From the NCBI GenBank assembly GCA_024404505.1, contig JAKSPU010000015.1, positions 1 through 34,488 of the forward strand: a stretch of 34,488 bases of DNA, given 5' to 3'. Position 1 is the stretch's first letter; every line of letters starts with the position of its first letter. The position numbers and the translations under genes were made by a program. Below the pieces are notes generated by a model. The model was not told where the DNA came from and did no database searches. It saw only the letters and a list, made by a program, of their open reading frames with translations. Origin of the DNA: Clostridia bacterium. GTDB lineage: Bacteria > Bacillota > Clostridia > Oscillospirales > CAG-272. Shown piece after piece: positions 6,884 to 15,849 of this stretch.

Positions 6884-9800
6884 TCATCCGATCACACCGA
6901 TACCGGTGGAACCGAACACAAATCTGGTCGCTTCCGTAAGCAGGCCGTTGGAGTATGCGATCTGGACCGTGTAGGTCATGCTCTTCATCATGGCTCCGGT
7001 GGAGTTTCTGAAGAAGTAGTAATCACCGTCGATCTGCTGCAGGCCCTTCTGCATAACATCATCCACGTAGTAGTAGGTGTTGCTGCCGACGGTCTTGAAG
7101 CCGGTGAACTTCACCTCAGTGCCGACGCCGTTCGCACCGAACGCAAACGTCGTGGACTTGGTGATGAGACCGTTGCCGTATGCCGGGGTCACGGTGTAGG
7201 TGTTGTCGGTCATCATCGCGCCGGTGGAGTTTCTGAAGAAGTAGTAGCTGCCATCGATCTGCTGCAGGCCCTTCTGCATGACGTCCTCTACGTAGTAGTA
7301 GGTGTTGCTGCCGACGGTCTTGAAGCCGGTGAACTTCACCTCAGTGCCGACGCCGTTCGCACCGAACGCAAACGTCGTGGACTTGGTGATGAGACCGTTG
7401 CCGTATGCCGGGGTCACGGTGTAGGTGTTGTCGGTCATCATCGCGCCGGTGGAGTTTCTGAAGAAGTAGTAGCTGCCATCGATCTGCTGCAGGCCCTTCT
7501 GCATGACGTCCTCTACGTAGTAGTAGGTGTTGCTGCCGACGGTCTTGAAGCCGGTGAACTTCAACTCCGTGCCGACACCGTTTTCATCGAAGACGAACGT
7601 GGTAGCCTTGGAGATGAGACCGTTGCCGTACGCCGTCGTCACGGTGTAAGTCATGCTCTTCATCATAGCGCTGGTGGAATTTCTGAAGAAGTAGTAGTTG
7701 CCGTCGATCAGCTGCAGACCCTTCTGCGCCTCACCGTTCACGAAGTAGAAGGTCTCACCGCCGTTCTCGACAAGGCCGTTCTCGAATACGATATGATAAT
7801 TCTCATCAAAGGTGTACGTTCCCTGAGGAAGCAGACCGTTGGTGTAGGTGATCTTGGCGGTGCAGCTCTTGATTGCCTTGTAGTCGGTGCCTCTGAAGTA
7901 GTAGTAATAACCGTCCTCTTTCACAAGACCGGCATACTTGGCATCACCGTTCACTGCATAGTACAGATCGCCGTTGCTTGCTTCCACAACACCGTCCTTA
8001 TCGACGATGCCGATCAGAGAGCAGTCATCCGCGAAGCGGTACAGGGTAGGCGGCACAGAGGTAGACTGACGCAGAGCGACCACACCGGGACCGGTGAGAT
8101 AGCCCGCACCGTCGAAGTTATAGGTCTTTCCGTCGACCTCTGCAAGATATGCGTATCCGGATCTGAAGTAGCCGTGGTGGTAGCTCGGGCCGTAGTAGTA
8201 ACGGGTACCGTTCGCGTCCGTATACCACTTACCGGAAACCAGCTTACCGGTTTCATAGAAGCTGTAAATTACCTTGCCGTTATTGAGCGTATCAATCGGA
8301 GCCAGCGTAGTCTCATCGAAATAGTACCAATCGTCACCGTCCTGCTTCCAGCCGGAGGACAGTTCGCCGACCTGGGCGTAACGGTATTCCTCGCCGTCGA
8401 AGAACAGGCCCGTATACTTGGCCTTTCCTTCGCAGACGCCGTCCGTACCGAAGTCGTAATAGTAACCGTCGATCTTCTGAACGCCGGTCAGAGCGACGCC
8501 GCCCACGTAGTAAGAATCGCCGCTCCAGCCTTCAACGGCAACACCGTCTGCATAGAGGATGCCGTCGAACTCACCGTTGGCAAGTTCGCCGCAGGCGCAT
8601 TTCAGCACGCCGTCGACAAGCTCAAAGGTGTGGCCGGTCGCGGGAACCGTGGTACCCCAATCCACAACAGAGTTGCAGACTGCGCAGAAGGTTCTGCCGG
8701 TGTAGCCGTCCTTGGTACAGGTTGCAGCCAGATCAGCAACAGCCTGAGCATTGTGAACGTGAAGCGTCGTCTTATAATTCGTACCGTTGTTTTCCTTGCC
8801 CTTGATAACGCCGATATAGCCGTATTCGCACATCGCCTCGTTATCAATTTGAATCATCTCAGCGGAGAACGCACCGACATAATCGGTTTCATCAACGAAT
8901 TCGATCGCGCCGGCCTTGGTCACAACCTTAATATCCATCGGGAAGATTCTGGTATTGGCGATCAGCCATGCAGAATCCCTGTTCAGCACGTTGTGGGGAT
9001 ACCATGCGCGGACCGGAATGGAAGCAATCACGGCCTCACCGGTAGCTTCAACATCACCGGTACGGGTAATCGTGAGCGTCATTTCACCAAGGTCGCCTGC
9101 CTCGAGTGCGTATTCCGCAGCAAAGCCATCGGCAACTACGATACCCATAGGCTCCCAGTTGTTGACATTGTTTACCTTGAGAATGGTGGTCACCTTATTG
9201 ACCTTGGAAATATCGGTTGCAACGAGGTCAATGTAGTAAAGCTGACCATTGAGGACTTCCATCATTGTGGTGTTGTGCGGGACAACCTTGATGGTGTTAT
9301 ATCCGGCGTTTGCGTTGACGGTAAAGTTGATAATCTTCTTACCGACATTACCGTTCTTATCAGCCACCTCAAACGTAACCTTATGCGCACCGTCAGGAAG
9401 GTTGATTGCCTTATCCAGTGCAATCTTACCGTTCTTATAGGAAGCGGCAACCTGAACACCGTCAACATAAACCTTTGCGGTGGAAGCATCAAGACCAACG
9501 GCATTCGTTGTTGTCTTATATGCCTCTACTCCGGCAGGAAGGAATCTGTTCGCGTCCGCAACAGAAATCGTAAAATCGATTTCGTTGGCATTGATCGTTG
9601 TGCCGTCAGCAAAGGTTGCGGCATCAAACATACCGTTGCAAGCATAAACAGCCGTGCCGAACTCGGGAGCCTGCTTATCATCGACGACCGTGGAATAGTC
9701 GACAGTCCAGTCATCGATATAAAGAGTAAAGTTACCGTTGTAAGACTTTTCTTTATAGCTCTTCCATGCACTGTCTTCTACGTAGAAGTCAAGTATAGAA

Positions 9801-11887
9801 CCAGCATAGTAATTTCCTTTAGCATATCCGCCGTAGCCGTTCTTCGAAGAACCGTTCTCATCCAACGGACGGGAATTCTGTACTGTCAGACCGGCATAGG
9901 AAGCATATGCAGAGAGATCAGCCCAGTAATAGTACCAGCCATCGGTAGGAAGATGCTGAACATCCACGACCAGCTTCATACCAGTGGTACCGCGAGTCCA
10001 TTTGTCGGTCGGATTCTTTTTGAAGCCGAACATCAAACGAGGGTTGAATCCGCGAATATCAATATCATCGGGCAGATAGAGCCAGAAGCCCATGCCGCAG
10101 GCACCGGTAATGTCAATATAGTCAGACAGATAACCGCCGATCTGCGCACCATCGGGATCCGTATTCTTGGCACCGTGCGCCTTGATTTCGGCAGCATTGT
10201 ACTCAACGATCAAAGACAGATAATCTTCATAATAAGTGGTTTGAGAATAATCGTAGTGGAGAGCGAGCGCGTAATCACCGTTATGCACCTTGCCGGTCGT
10301 CGCATCAACGGTATAAATATCCAGGGAGCTCTTACTGTTATAATAATCAAAATAACTCCACTTGCTGACATCCTGGTCCTCGAAGTCCCAAATGATCTCA
10401 GAGCCGCGGCCAACCTGAAGCGGAACAGTAGCTTCTACGCTGGGAACGCAGTTTGTCTTGACCGTAATAGTAGAAGTCGTAGCGGTCAGGGTCTCACTCG
10501 TTGCGGTAAATTTACCGTTTTCCACCGTACCAAACTTGGAATCTCCAAGGATGAACGACACGGAATTGGCATCGTAAGCGACTTCAAGGTTAAACTCTCC
10601 GTATGTCGGGACGACATCCACATCGGCGGTCTTTCCATACGGGCAGGAGATAGTTGCCATTGCGAACGAAATCTTATTTGGCGCAACAATGTTGACCTCG
10701 CAGGAGCCGACCTCCTTGCCGTTGTAGATCATCTTGATGGTGTCGGTACCGGTTACACTGCCGGCGGTATAAATGCCATTGACAACTTCGCCGAGCTCTG
10801 CCGTGTATGTAATATCGTCAGGAATCTCTGCGGCCGTACCAGCAGGAGAAACGCCGGTTGCGGCTATTGCAACAGATGCATTGGGCATCACATAGTTATT
10901 GGAAACGGAAACAGCCGCATGGTCAAATACGTTGGACGGTGCAGCCAGTGAAGCGATGATGATACCGTTGGAAATAGCTCTTTCAGAGCCGTCGGAAGGT
11001 CTGTTGTTGACGGTGCATTCATCAGAACCTTCGTTCTTTGCCATGTAGGTGGTAGAACCGCCGCCATCAAGGTTGATTGCATACACGCATCCAGCTTCAA
11101 GCATAATGTTGGCGAGTTCGAGCATGGAAGCACCGCACGAGAACGGCTCCTGACGGCCATCGACGACCGCACAGACGATCTTGCCGTCCTCAGTAATACC
11201 GACCATCGTTCTGGAAGCACGATCAGAATAATAGGAGCTCGTCTGGGTGATCGTAGTCACACCGTTCCACACCAGGACGGAGCCGAAGCAGTTGATGGCT
11301 TCCTGAACACCGACAGTGGACTTCAGACTGTTCCAATCGGCTACGGTTCTGCCAGCGTATGCCTTGCCGTCTTTACCGATTGCAATGTACGCACTATCAC
11401 CATTGTATTCAGTAATGATCGTACCGCCCATAGCCCAAACGCCGGAGGGTTTACCGGTGGTCATGTTGTAGCCGTTACCGTTTGTAGCAGAAACAACATT
11501 GTAGTATTCACTGATAAACTCAGGATCATCGGGATTGGAATACTTTTCGTTTGCTGTTTTCACAGTCTGCGCCAGTTTTTCCATACCGAGAGTATCGTGC
11601 TGCATTCCTTTGTAAGAAATCTGCATGATAACGTCGTCTCTGTTGACATCAGCAGTCGTCACATAATAGACCATCTGCTTTCCGTCTGCGGTAGTGTACG
11701 CGTAGTTCGTGTACTGCGTTACACCGGGGGCAAGAGTTTGCTCCGTGTGCTTGAACACGGTGTGGGTGGCTGACTGATAATCCTTGTTGTAATTTTCGAT
11801 TGCCGCAAATGCCGTAAGCGGCATCACGCTGAAAATCATCATTGCGCAAAGAACTACCGCCAAAACGCGAAATGCTGTTTTACTCAT
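6884..11887 (-). CDS. Secreted phosphodiester glycosidase (NAGPA domain) with C-terminal YYF repeats
   Basis: This 1667-residue protein starts at ATG 11887, 7 nt after AAGGAG; upstream in-frame starts give no sensible leader. A signal peptide (1-27, ending LTAFA) is followed by a NAGPA domain (about 30-320) with the signature NLDGGGSTTYM near residue 274. That family cleaves sugar-1-phosphate phosphodiesters such as GlcNAc-1-P-6-mannose. Next come Ig-like regions, a beta-rich carbohydrate-binding-like module (about 497-735), a cohesin-like segment (about 865-1000), a Cys-pair module (about 1045-1100), and YYF repeats to the C-terminus. These last resemble glucan/choline-binding repeats and should hold the enzyme on the cell surface. 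No LPXTG or membrane anchor is visible. It lies mid-operon among glycan genes, so it probably trims or remodels the polymer. NAGPA assignment is firm; the middle modules are tentative. Confidence 0.9.
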   Translation of the reverse strand: MSKTAFRVLAVVLCAMMIFSVMPLTAFAAIENYNKDYQSATHTVFKHTEQTLAPGVTQYTNYAYTTADGKQMVYYVTTADVNRDDVIMQISYKGMQHDTLGMEKLAQTVKTANEKYSNPDDPEFISEYYNVVSATNGNGYNMTTGKPSGVWAMGGTIITEYNGDSAYIAIGKDGKAYAGRTVADWNSLKSTVGVQEAINCFGSVLVWNGVTTITQTSSYYSDRASRTMVGITEDGKIVCAVVDGRQEPFSCGASMLELANIMLEAGCVYAINLDGGGSTTYMAKNEGSDECTVNNRPSDGSERAISNGIIIASLAAPSNVFDHAAVSVSNNYVMPNASVAIAATGVSPAGTAAEIPDDITYTAELGEVVNGIYTAGSVTGTDTIKMIYNGKEVGSCEVNIVAPNKISFAMATISCPYGKTADVDVVPTYGEFNLEVAYDANSVSFILGDSKFGTVENGKFTATSETLTATTSTITVKTNCVPSVEATVPLQVGRGSEIIWDFEDQDVSKWSYFDYYNSKSSLDIYTVDATTGKVHNGDYALALHYDYSQTTYYEDYLSLIVEYNAAEIKAHGAKNTDPDGAQIGGYLSDYIDITGACGMGFWLYLPDDIDIRGFNPRLMFGFKKNPTDKWTRGTTGMKLVVDVQHLPTDGWYYYWADLSAYASYAGLTVQNSRPLDENGSSKNGYGGYAKGNYYAGSILDFYVEDSAWKSYKEKSYNGNFTLYIDDWTVDYSTVVDDKQAPEFGTAVYACNGMFDAATFADGTTINANEIDFTISVADANRFLPAGVEAYKTTTNAVGLDASTAKVYVDGVQVAASYKNGKIALDKAINLPDGAHKVTFEVADKNGNVGKKIINFTVNANAGYNTIKVVPHNTTMMEVLNGQLYYIDLVATDISKVNKVTTILKVNNVNNWEPMGIVVADGFAAEYALEAGDLGEMTLTITRTGDVEATGEAVIASIPVRAWYPHNVLNRDSAWLIANTRIFPMDIKVVTKAGAIEFVDETDYVGAFSAEMIQIDNEAMCEYGYIGVIKGKENNGTNYKTTLHVHNAQAVADLAATCTKDGYTGRTFCAVCNSVVDWGTTVPATGHTFELVDGVLKCACGELANGEFDGILYADGVAVEGWSGDSYYVGGVALTGVQKIDGYYYDFGTDGVCEGKAKYTGLFFDGEEYRYAQVGELSSGWKQDGDDWYYFDETTLAPIDTLNNGKVIYSFYETGKLVSGKWYTDANGTRYYYGPSYHHGYFRSGYAYLAEVDGKTYNFDGAGYLTGPGVVALRQSTSVPPTLYRFADDCSLIGIVDKDGVVEASNGDLYYAVNGDAKYAGLVKEDGYYYYFRGTDYKAIKSCTAKITYTNGLLPQGTYTFDENYHIVFENGLVENGGETFYFVNGEAQKGLQLIDGNYYFFRNSTSAMMKSMTYTVTTAYGNGLISKATTFVFDENGVGTELKFTGFKTVGSNTYYYVEDVMQKGLQQIDGSYYFFRNSTGAMMTDNTYTVTPAYGNGLITKSTTFAFGANGVGTEVKFTGFKTVGSNTYYYVEDVMQKGLQQIDGSYYFFRNSTGAMMTDNTYTVTPAYGNGLITKSTTFAFGANGVGTEVKFTGFKTVGSNTYYYVDDVMQKGLQQIDGDYYFFRNSTGAMMKSMTYTVQIAYSNGLLTEATRFVFGSTGIGVIG
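7081..7530 (-). repeat. Two perfect 225-bp tandem repeats inside the secreted glycosidase gene
   Basis: 7081-7305 and 7306-7530 read as identical 225-bp copies (75 codons each). Identity continues about 15 bp before and about 30 bp after. Diverged versions of the unit flank them on both sides. This marks a recent duplication in the wall-binding repeat domain. Confidence 0.9.
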
Positions 11888-12090
11888 TGTCATTCTCCTT
11901 CTTTTTTTGTAGGGGGGGCTATATATAATGACCTTTTTCAAACGCCAAACTCTGTCAACCGTTCGCATCGACCCGGCAAAGTACAGTACAGCAACAAATC
12001 TTTCGATTCTCTCACCGTCCTCCTTTCTGAACTATTTCCGAAAAACGGATATGCGAACGGCTGCAATGGTTTGACGTCCAAAAAATGGTA
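11888..12090 (-). other. 203-bp gap before the secreted glycosidase gene
   Basis: This is the longest gap inside the glycan operon. It holds AAGGAG at 11900-11895 for the downstream gene. A TTGACA lies at 11958-11953 but has no good -10 at 17 bp. A TATAAT at 12095-12090 overlaps the stop of the preceding gene and has no good -35. A 25-codon GTG frame (12015-11938) follows an AAAGGAGG. An additional internal promoter or leader is possible but not demonstrated. Confidence 0.35.
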
Positions 12091-13302
12091 TTATATCGTG
12101 TTGTCAGAAGCGTTTTGTATATCGTTATACAGATCGACGTATCTACGGAACTGCCTACGCGCGTCATACCGTGAAGCGCAGGAGATACAGTCCTCTTTCG
12201 AGAAGGGATGCGTATCACGGATCCTCGCAACGGCTCGCTCCAGAGCGTCAACATCGTCGCAATCCACAACGATCCCGGAATTTTCATTGATGCATTCCTG
12301 GCTGCCTCCGGAGCGGTATGTGACGACCGGGATCCCGCAGGCGTTAGCCTCGATATTCACCATACCGAGGACCTCGTCCTTCGTGGGATTGACGAACACA
12401 TCCGAAGCCGAATATATCTTTGCAAGCCCGATCTGATCCTCCGTCCTGTGTATGGAAATGATATCCTGCGGAAGCATACGGTCAACAGTCTCGCTCGTGC
12501 CTACCAGCACGATCTGGTATGTATCATGATCCAACCGCCCGGCGAGCTCAATAAAATCATCCAGACCTTTTCTCTTTTCCCATACGGCGGCAACACCCAG
12601 CACGACGAATTTGTCCTGCGGGATACCGTGCTTTTCACGGAAATCCGATTCCCGCGGCCGGAACACCTCCAGATCGAGCCCGTTCGGGATCGTGACGACG
12701 GGCATTTGAGAAAAGAACGTTTGTCTGACGATATCGGCAAGCCAGCGGGACGGCGTGACGATCGTCAAATCTGTCCCTTCGGTCAGCTTTCTCTTTTGCT
12801 TCAGGCTGCGCTCTGCGCTGTGCCTGTTCAGGACGCCCGTTTCACGGCAGCATTTCTTGCAGCCGTTTTTCCACTCAAGGCATCCGTATACCCCATAATA
12901 GGGACAATACCCCGTAAACGGCCAGCAGTCGTGGAACGTCCACACCACCTTGACGTGATGCTTCCTGATATATCCGAACAGCAGGGGGATATTGATGTAC
13001 GAGCCGTGCAGGTTATGAAGATGCAGGATATCCGGCTTTTGTTTCTTCAGTTTACGCAAAAACAAGGCCGTCCGGAAATACGAATAGAATCCTGCGCGGT
13101 GTGTGTATCGGGCGAGCCGGTTATGGGCATGGCAGTCCAGCCACGTGCTGACGCACAAGGTATCCCCGGCGGCCTCGCCCTCACGGTAACGGCAGGCGGC
13201 GATATTCTCTATCCCCTGCGTCAGGCATTCCTGCCGGATCTGTTTGACGATCTTACCAGTGCTGCCCTTGCCGTAAACAGTATTTATCTGTACTACTTTC
13301 AT
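12091..13302 (-). CDS. GT4-type glycosyltransferase
   Basis: This 403-residue GT-B fold enzyme has the N-terminal KVVQINTVYGKGSTGKI, a Cys-rich insertion (HDCWPFTGYCPYYGVYGC then CKKCC) typical of one group of capsule and exopolysaccharide transferases, and a C-terminal EX7E motif (EVLGMVNIE). It would add one sugar of the repeat unit from a nucleotide-sugar donor on the cytoplasmic side. I chose ATG 13302; a longer frame to 13344 adds residues unlike the family. The start lies 50 bp inside the end of the polymerase gene, so the two share sequence in different frames. Confidence 0.88.
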   Translation of the reverse strand: MKVVQINTVYGKGSTGKIVKQIRQECLTQGIENIAACRYREGEAAGDTLCVSTWLDCHAHNRLARYTHRAGFYSYFRTALFLRKLKKQKPDILHLHNLHGSYINIPLLFGYIRKHHVKVVWTFHDCWPFTGYCPYYGVYGCLEWKNGCKKCCRETGVLNRHSAERSLKQKRKLTEGTDLTIVTPSRWLADIVRQTFFSQMPVVTIPNGLDLEVFRPRESDFREKHGIPQDKFVVLGVAAVWEKRKGLDDFIELAGRLDHDTYQIVLVGTSETVDRMLPQDIISIHRTEDQIGLAKIYSASDVFVNPTKDEVLGMVNIEANACGIPVVTYRSGGSQECINENSGIVVDCDDVDALERAVARIRDTHPFSKEDCISCASRYDARRQFRRYVDLYNDIQNASDNTI

Positions 13303-14575
13303 GCTCCGGTCCCTGCCTCCGAATGATAAGGATGATGAAAACATACGCGATTAGATGGCTTGCCAAAGAGAATTGGAAACGGATGAAGGAGAACACGACG
13401 CCGTACAGCAGGTATACGTACACGGCCTTGGCAAGAAGGTTCTGCTTTTCGCAGTTGTACTTGTTATATACGAGCCGCAGCAGCACCCCGTACAGGAACA
13501 TCTCGATGCCAACCGCCACGATGCCGCCGTCCAGGTACATATTATAGAACGCAGTGGCATAAGCGTTGAAGGAGAGGGAGTCGCCGATCGTTCTTCGCTG
13601 CAGGGCACTCGTGTACATAGAGTCGGAAAGCGTCATGAACTCCGGATACTTGCACAGCCCGACGTTCTCAAGCATTGTGAACACGAATTGGAACAAGCCG
13701 TGAAATCCTCCGGTCCCATACAGAAAAATGCCGGATTCGTTGACCTCCCGGATAATGGCGTTCAGGAACGGGACGCAGCCGCAGATATAGATATATATCT
13801 GCTTCAGCATCGTGGTCATTTTTCCTCCGCGGGCCAGCGTGATCGCCACATACGCGACCACGACGGCGACGGCGACCAGCGCGATGATCCCTTTTTCTTT
13901 TCTGCTCTGGCTTTTGCTTTTGTTTTTGTGACTGCCGTCATCTCCCAACGAATAGGAAAAGAAAAGCATGGTCAGGAAATACAGCATGATGCCGCGGCCC
14001 GCGTCCACGTATATCCGCTCGACGATGACGACAGCCACCAAGGCGAAAACGAGTATCTTGAACTTTCTGTCGTAATTCTCAAACACGATGACGGAGGCGA
14101 TTGCCAGGCAAGCGCCCGAGAACGGAAGGGCTATATAATTATATGTAAGCTTTAAAAAGATATTGGAATATACGTTTCCGAAGGACGTCCTGATGGTGTT
14201 GAAACTCTTCGTGCCGGCACACAGCGCATTGATGTTGAGGATCGCGGGGTACAGCAAAAGGAGGATCGTAAAGCCCAGCAGCGCAAGGAGCAGGTTTTTG
14301 TTGATGCTGTATCTCGCCTCCGTTTTAAAAGCGCTTTTCGTGATCAGGATGCGGCTGACCAGCAGGGACCCGATCAAGAAAGAAAACACACCGACGGCGA
14401 TGACAAGATAAGTCAGATCGTCGCTCCAGCCGAGCCCGATCAAGTGCATACATTCAAAGAACATGATGACGCCCCAAAGCAGCGGAAAGACTACTGCGTG
14501 CGTCAATCTTTTTTGATTCAACAGATACGCGATAACGGCGCATATGAAAAACGCAAAAGGCAGCACTATTGCCAT
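13253..14575 (-). CDS. wzy: Wzy-like polysaccharide polymerase
   Basis: This 440-residue protein has about 11-12 hydrophobic helices and a large loop between them (about 280-345 region) containing GGFHGLFQFVFTMLENVG, a layout typical of O-antigen/capsule polymerases of the EpsG/OatA-independent Wzy group. Sequence conservation in this family is weak, so the call rests on topology and context. It would join flipped repeat units outside the membrane. I chose ATG 14575 (MAIVLPFAFFICAV), with AGGAAGG just upstream; a frame to 14650 adds non-family residues. Its 3' end overlaps the next transferase by 50 bp. Confidence 0.78.
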   Translation of the reverse strand: MAIVLPFAFFICAVIAYLLNQKRLTHAVVFPLLWGVIMFFECMHLIGLGWSDDLTYLVIAVGVFSFLIGSLLVSRILITKSAFKTEARYSINKNLLLALLGFTILLLLYPAILNINALCAGTKSFNTIRTSFGNVYSNIFLKLTYNYIALPFSGACLAIASVIVFENYDRKFKILVFALVAVVIVERIYVDAGRGIMLYFLTMLFFSYSLGDDGSHKNKSKSQSRKEKGIIALVAVAVVVAYVAITLARGGKMTTMLKQIYIYICGCVPFLNAIIREVNESGIFLYGTGGFHGLFQFVFTMLENVGLCKYPEFMTLSDSMYTSALQRRTIGDSLSFNAYATAFYNMYLDGGIVAVGIEMFLYGVLLRLVYNKYNCEKQNLLAKAVYVYLLYGVVFSFIRFQFSLASHLIAYVFIILIIRRQGPEHESSTDKYCLRQGQHW

Positions 14576-14609
14576 AAGCAGTCCTTCCTCTTCAAAGTAT
14601 TGGCTTGTT

Positions 14610-15794
14610 TTATTGTCCTGTGCAAACGCCGCCGTTCCACATATCGACAATCTTTTTCACCTGCACCGACGGATTCTTCCGGTTTTCCACGAACAACTGT
14701 CCCTCGTGCGCTTTCTGTGCGAATTTACCCGTTTTGTCCCCGCTGATCTCTACGATCTTTTCCGCCAGCGCCCCGGCAGAATCGTCCGCCGGATAATTTA
14801 GGTAGGCGTCGTATTCATCCGGCACGCCGCCCAGCTTATAGGCTGCGACGGGGATCCCGGAGGCCAGATATTCCATCGTCTTGGAGGGGAAGCTGTATTT
14901 CGTGTATTCGCCGTCATTCATCCGCGGATTGATCAGCAGGTCCGTTTTCTTGTAAAACTCCGTAAGCTCCTGTTTGGAAACGAAGCCGTGATATACGACG
15001 TTGGTATGCTCCGCAGCCGCCTGCCTGACGTATGGGATCGCCTCTCCGCTGCCGAACAGGTGCAGCTCTATGCTCTTGTTTTCGATCAGGCAGAAAGCGT
15101 CTATCAGGTTTTTGATCCCGAACCGGAAATTCATGGTCCCTGCGTAGACGGCGATGAACTTATCCGTCGGCTCCGCGTCCTCTCTCCTGAAAAGGCCGTT
15201 CGCGATCCCTTCCACGACGACGTAGGGCTTGTCTCCGACCTTGAGCGGATACTTCATCTCATCCGTCAGCAGCACGTACTGATCTATCCGCCCGAGATAC
15301 CTGTATATTCGCTTGTTGTTCACCTTCCGCAGAAAGCTCTTCAGGCGGCTCGTCTTCTTCAGATCGTAGTATTCCGGCAGATCGGTAACGATCAGGGTGA
15401 TCCGGTACCTCTTGTCGAGCCTGCTGACCGCCTTCAAAAAGGGCAGGTAGGCGGAGTAAACGACGATATCGGTGTCTTCCGATTTTTTTAAGAGCCTTTT
15501 TATCCGTCTGTATCTTCCGGATTGCTTCATGATCGGGAGATTGACGGAGCCGACCTCGTGGTTCTCTCCGTTTTCGCCCCAATCGGCATCCTTCAGTATC
15601 AGCTGTCTGTATCCCCTCGGGAACGTACCGACCGGAAGGACGTTGATGATCTTATGCTCCACGCCGTTTGCCCTGAAGCCTTCAAGCAGACTCCACTCAT
15701 AGTTGTTGGCCTGATTCTGGATGGCGCGGGAGGGCGTGTTCTCTATTATCTCTGTTTCCCGATCCTTCGGAAACAAGGCACCAATAAAGATCAT
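14610..15794 (-). CDS. GT4-type glycosyltransferase
   Basis: This 394-residue protein begins MIFIGALFPKDRE at ATG 15794 with AAGGAAG 8 nt upstream. The open frame continues upstream to 16031, but that part overlaps another transferase and has no family resemblance, so it is excluded. The C-terminal half carries AVYAGTMNFRFGI (acceptor of the donor nucleotide in GT-B enzymes), LHLFGSGEA and SFPSKTMEYLASGIPVAAY, a pattern typical of GT4 enzymes. It would extend the lipid-linked repeat unit. Sugar specificity is not visible. Confidence 0.85.
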   Translation of the reverse strand: MIFIGALFPKDRETEIIENTPSRAIQNQANNYEWSLLEGFRANGVEHKIINVLPVGTFPRGYRQLILKDADWGENGENHEVGSVNLPIMKQSGRYRRIKRLLKKSEDTDIVVYSAYLPFLKAVSRLDKRYRITLIVTDLPEYYDLKKTSRLKSFLRKVNNKRIYRYLGRIDQYVLLTDEMKYPLKVGDKPYVVVEGIANGLFRREDAEPTDKFIAVYAGTMNFRFGIKNLIDAFCLIENKSIELHLFGSGEAIPYVRQAAAEHTNVVYHGFVSKQELTEFYKKTDLLINPRMNDGEYTKYSFPSKTMEYLASGIPVAAYKLGGVPDEYDAYLNYPADDSAGALAEKIVEISGDKTGKFAQKAHEGQLFVENRKNPSVQVKKIVDMWNGGVCTGQ

Positions 15795-15849
15795 ATCGTT
15801 GTCTTCCTTAACTGTGGGATATATGGCTTTCGAACGGCGCGGCGGCCCG

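Noticed and set aside
7066-7560. CRISPR array or intergenic repeats
   Set aside because: The units are 225 bp, contiguous, in frame, and part of a coding region, with no spacers.
7793-10951. A 1052-codon open frame on the plus strand opposite the secreted glycosidase
   Set aside because: It mirrors the codon pattern of the minus-strand gene, has no domain I recognise and no convincing start. The minus strand has a signal peptide and the NAGPA signature.
11953-11958. TTGACA as the -35 of a promoter for the secreted glycosidase gene
   Set aside because: No acceptable -10 lies 16-18 bp downstream; the TATATA-like run is about 25 bp away.
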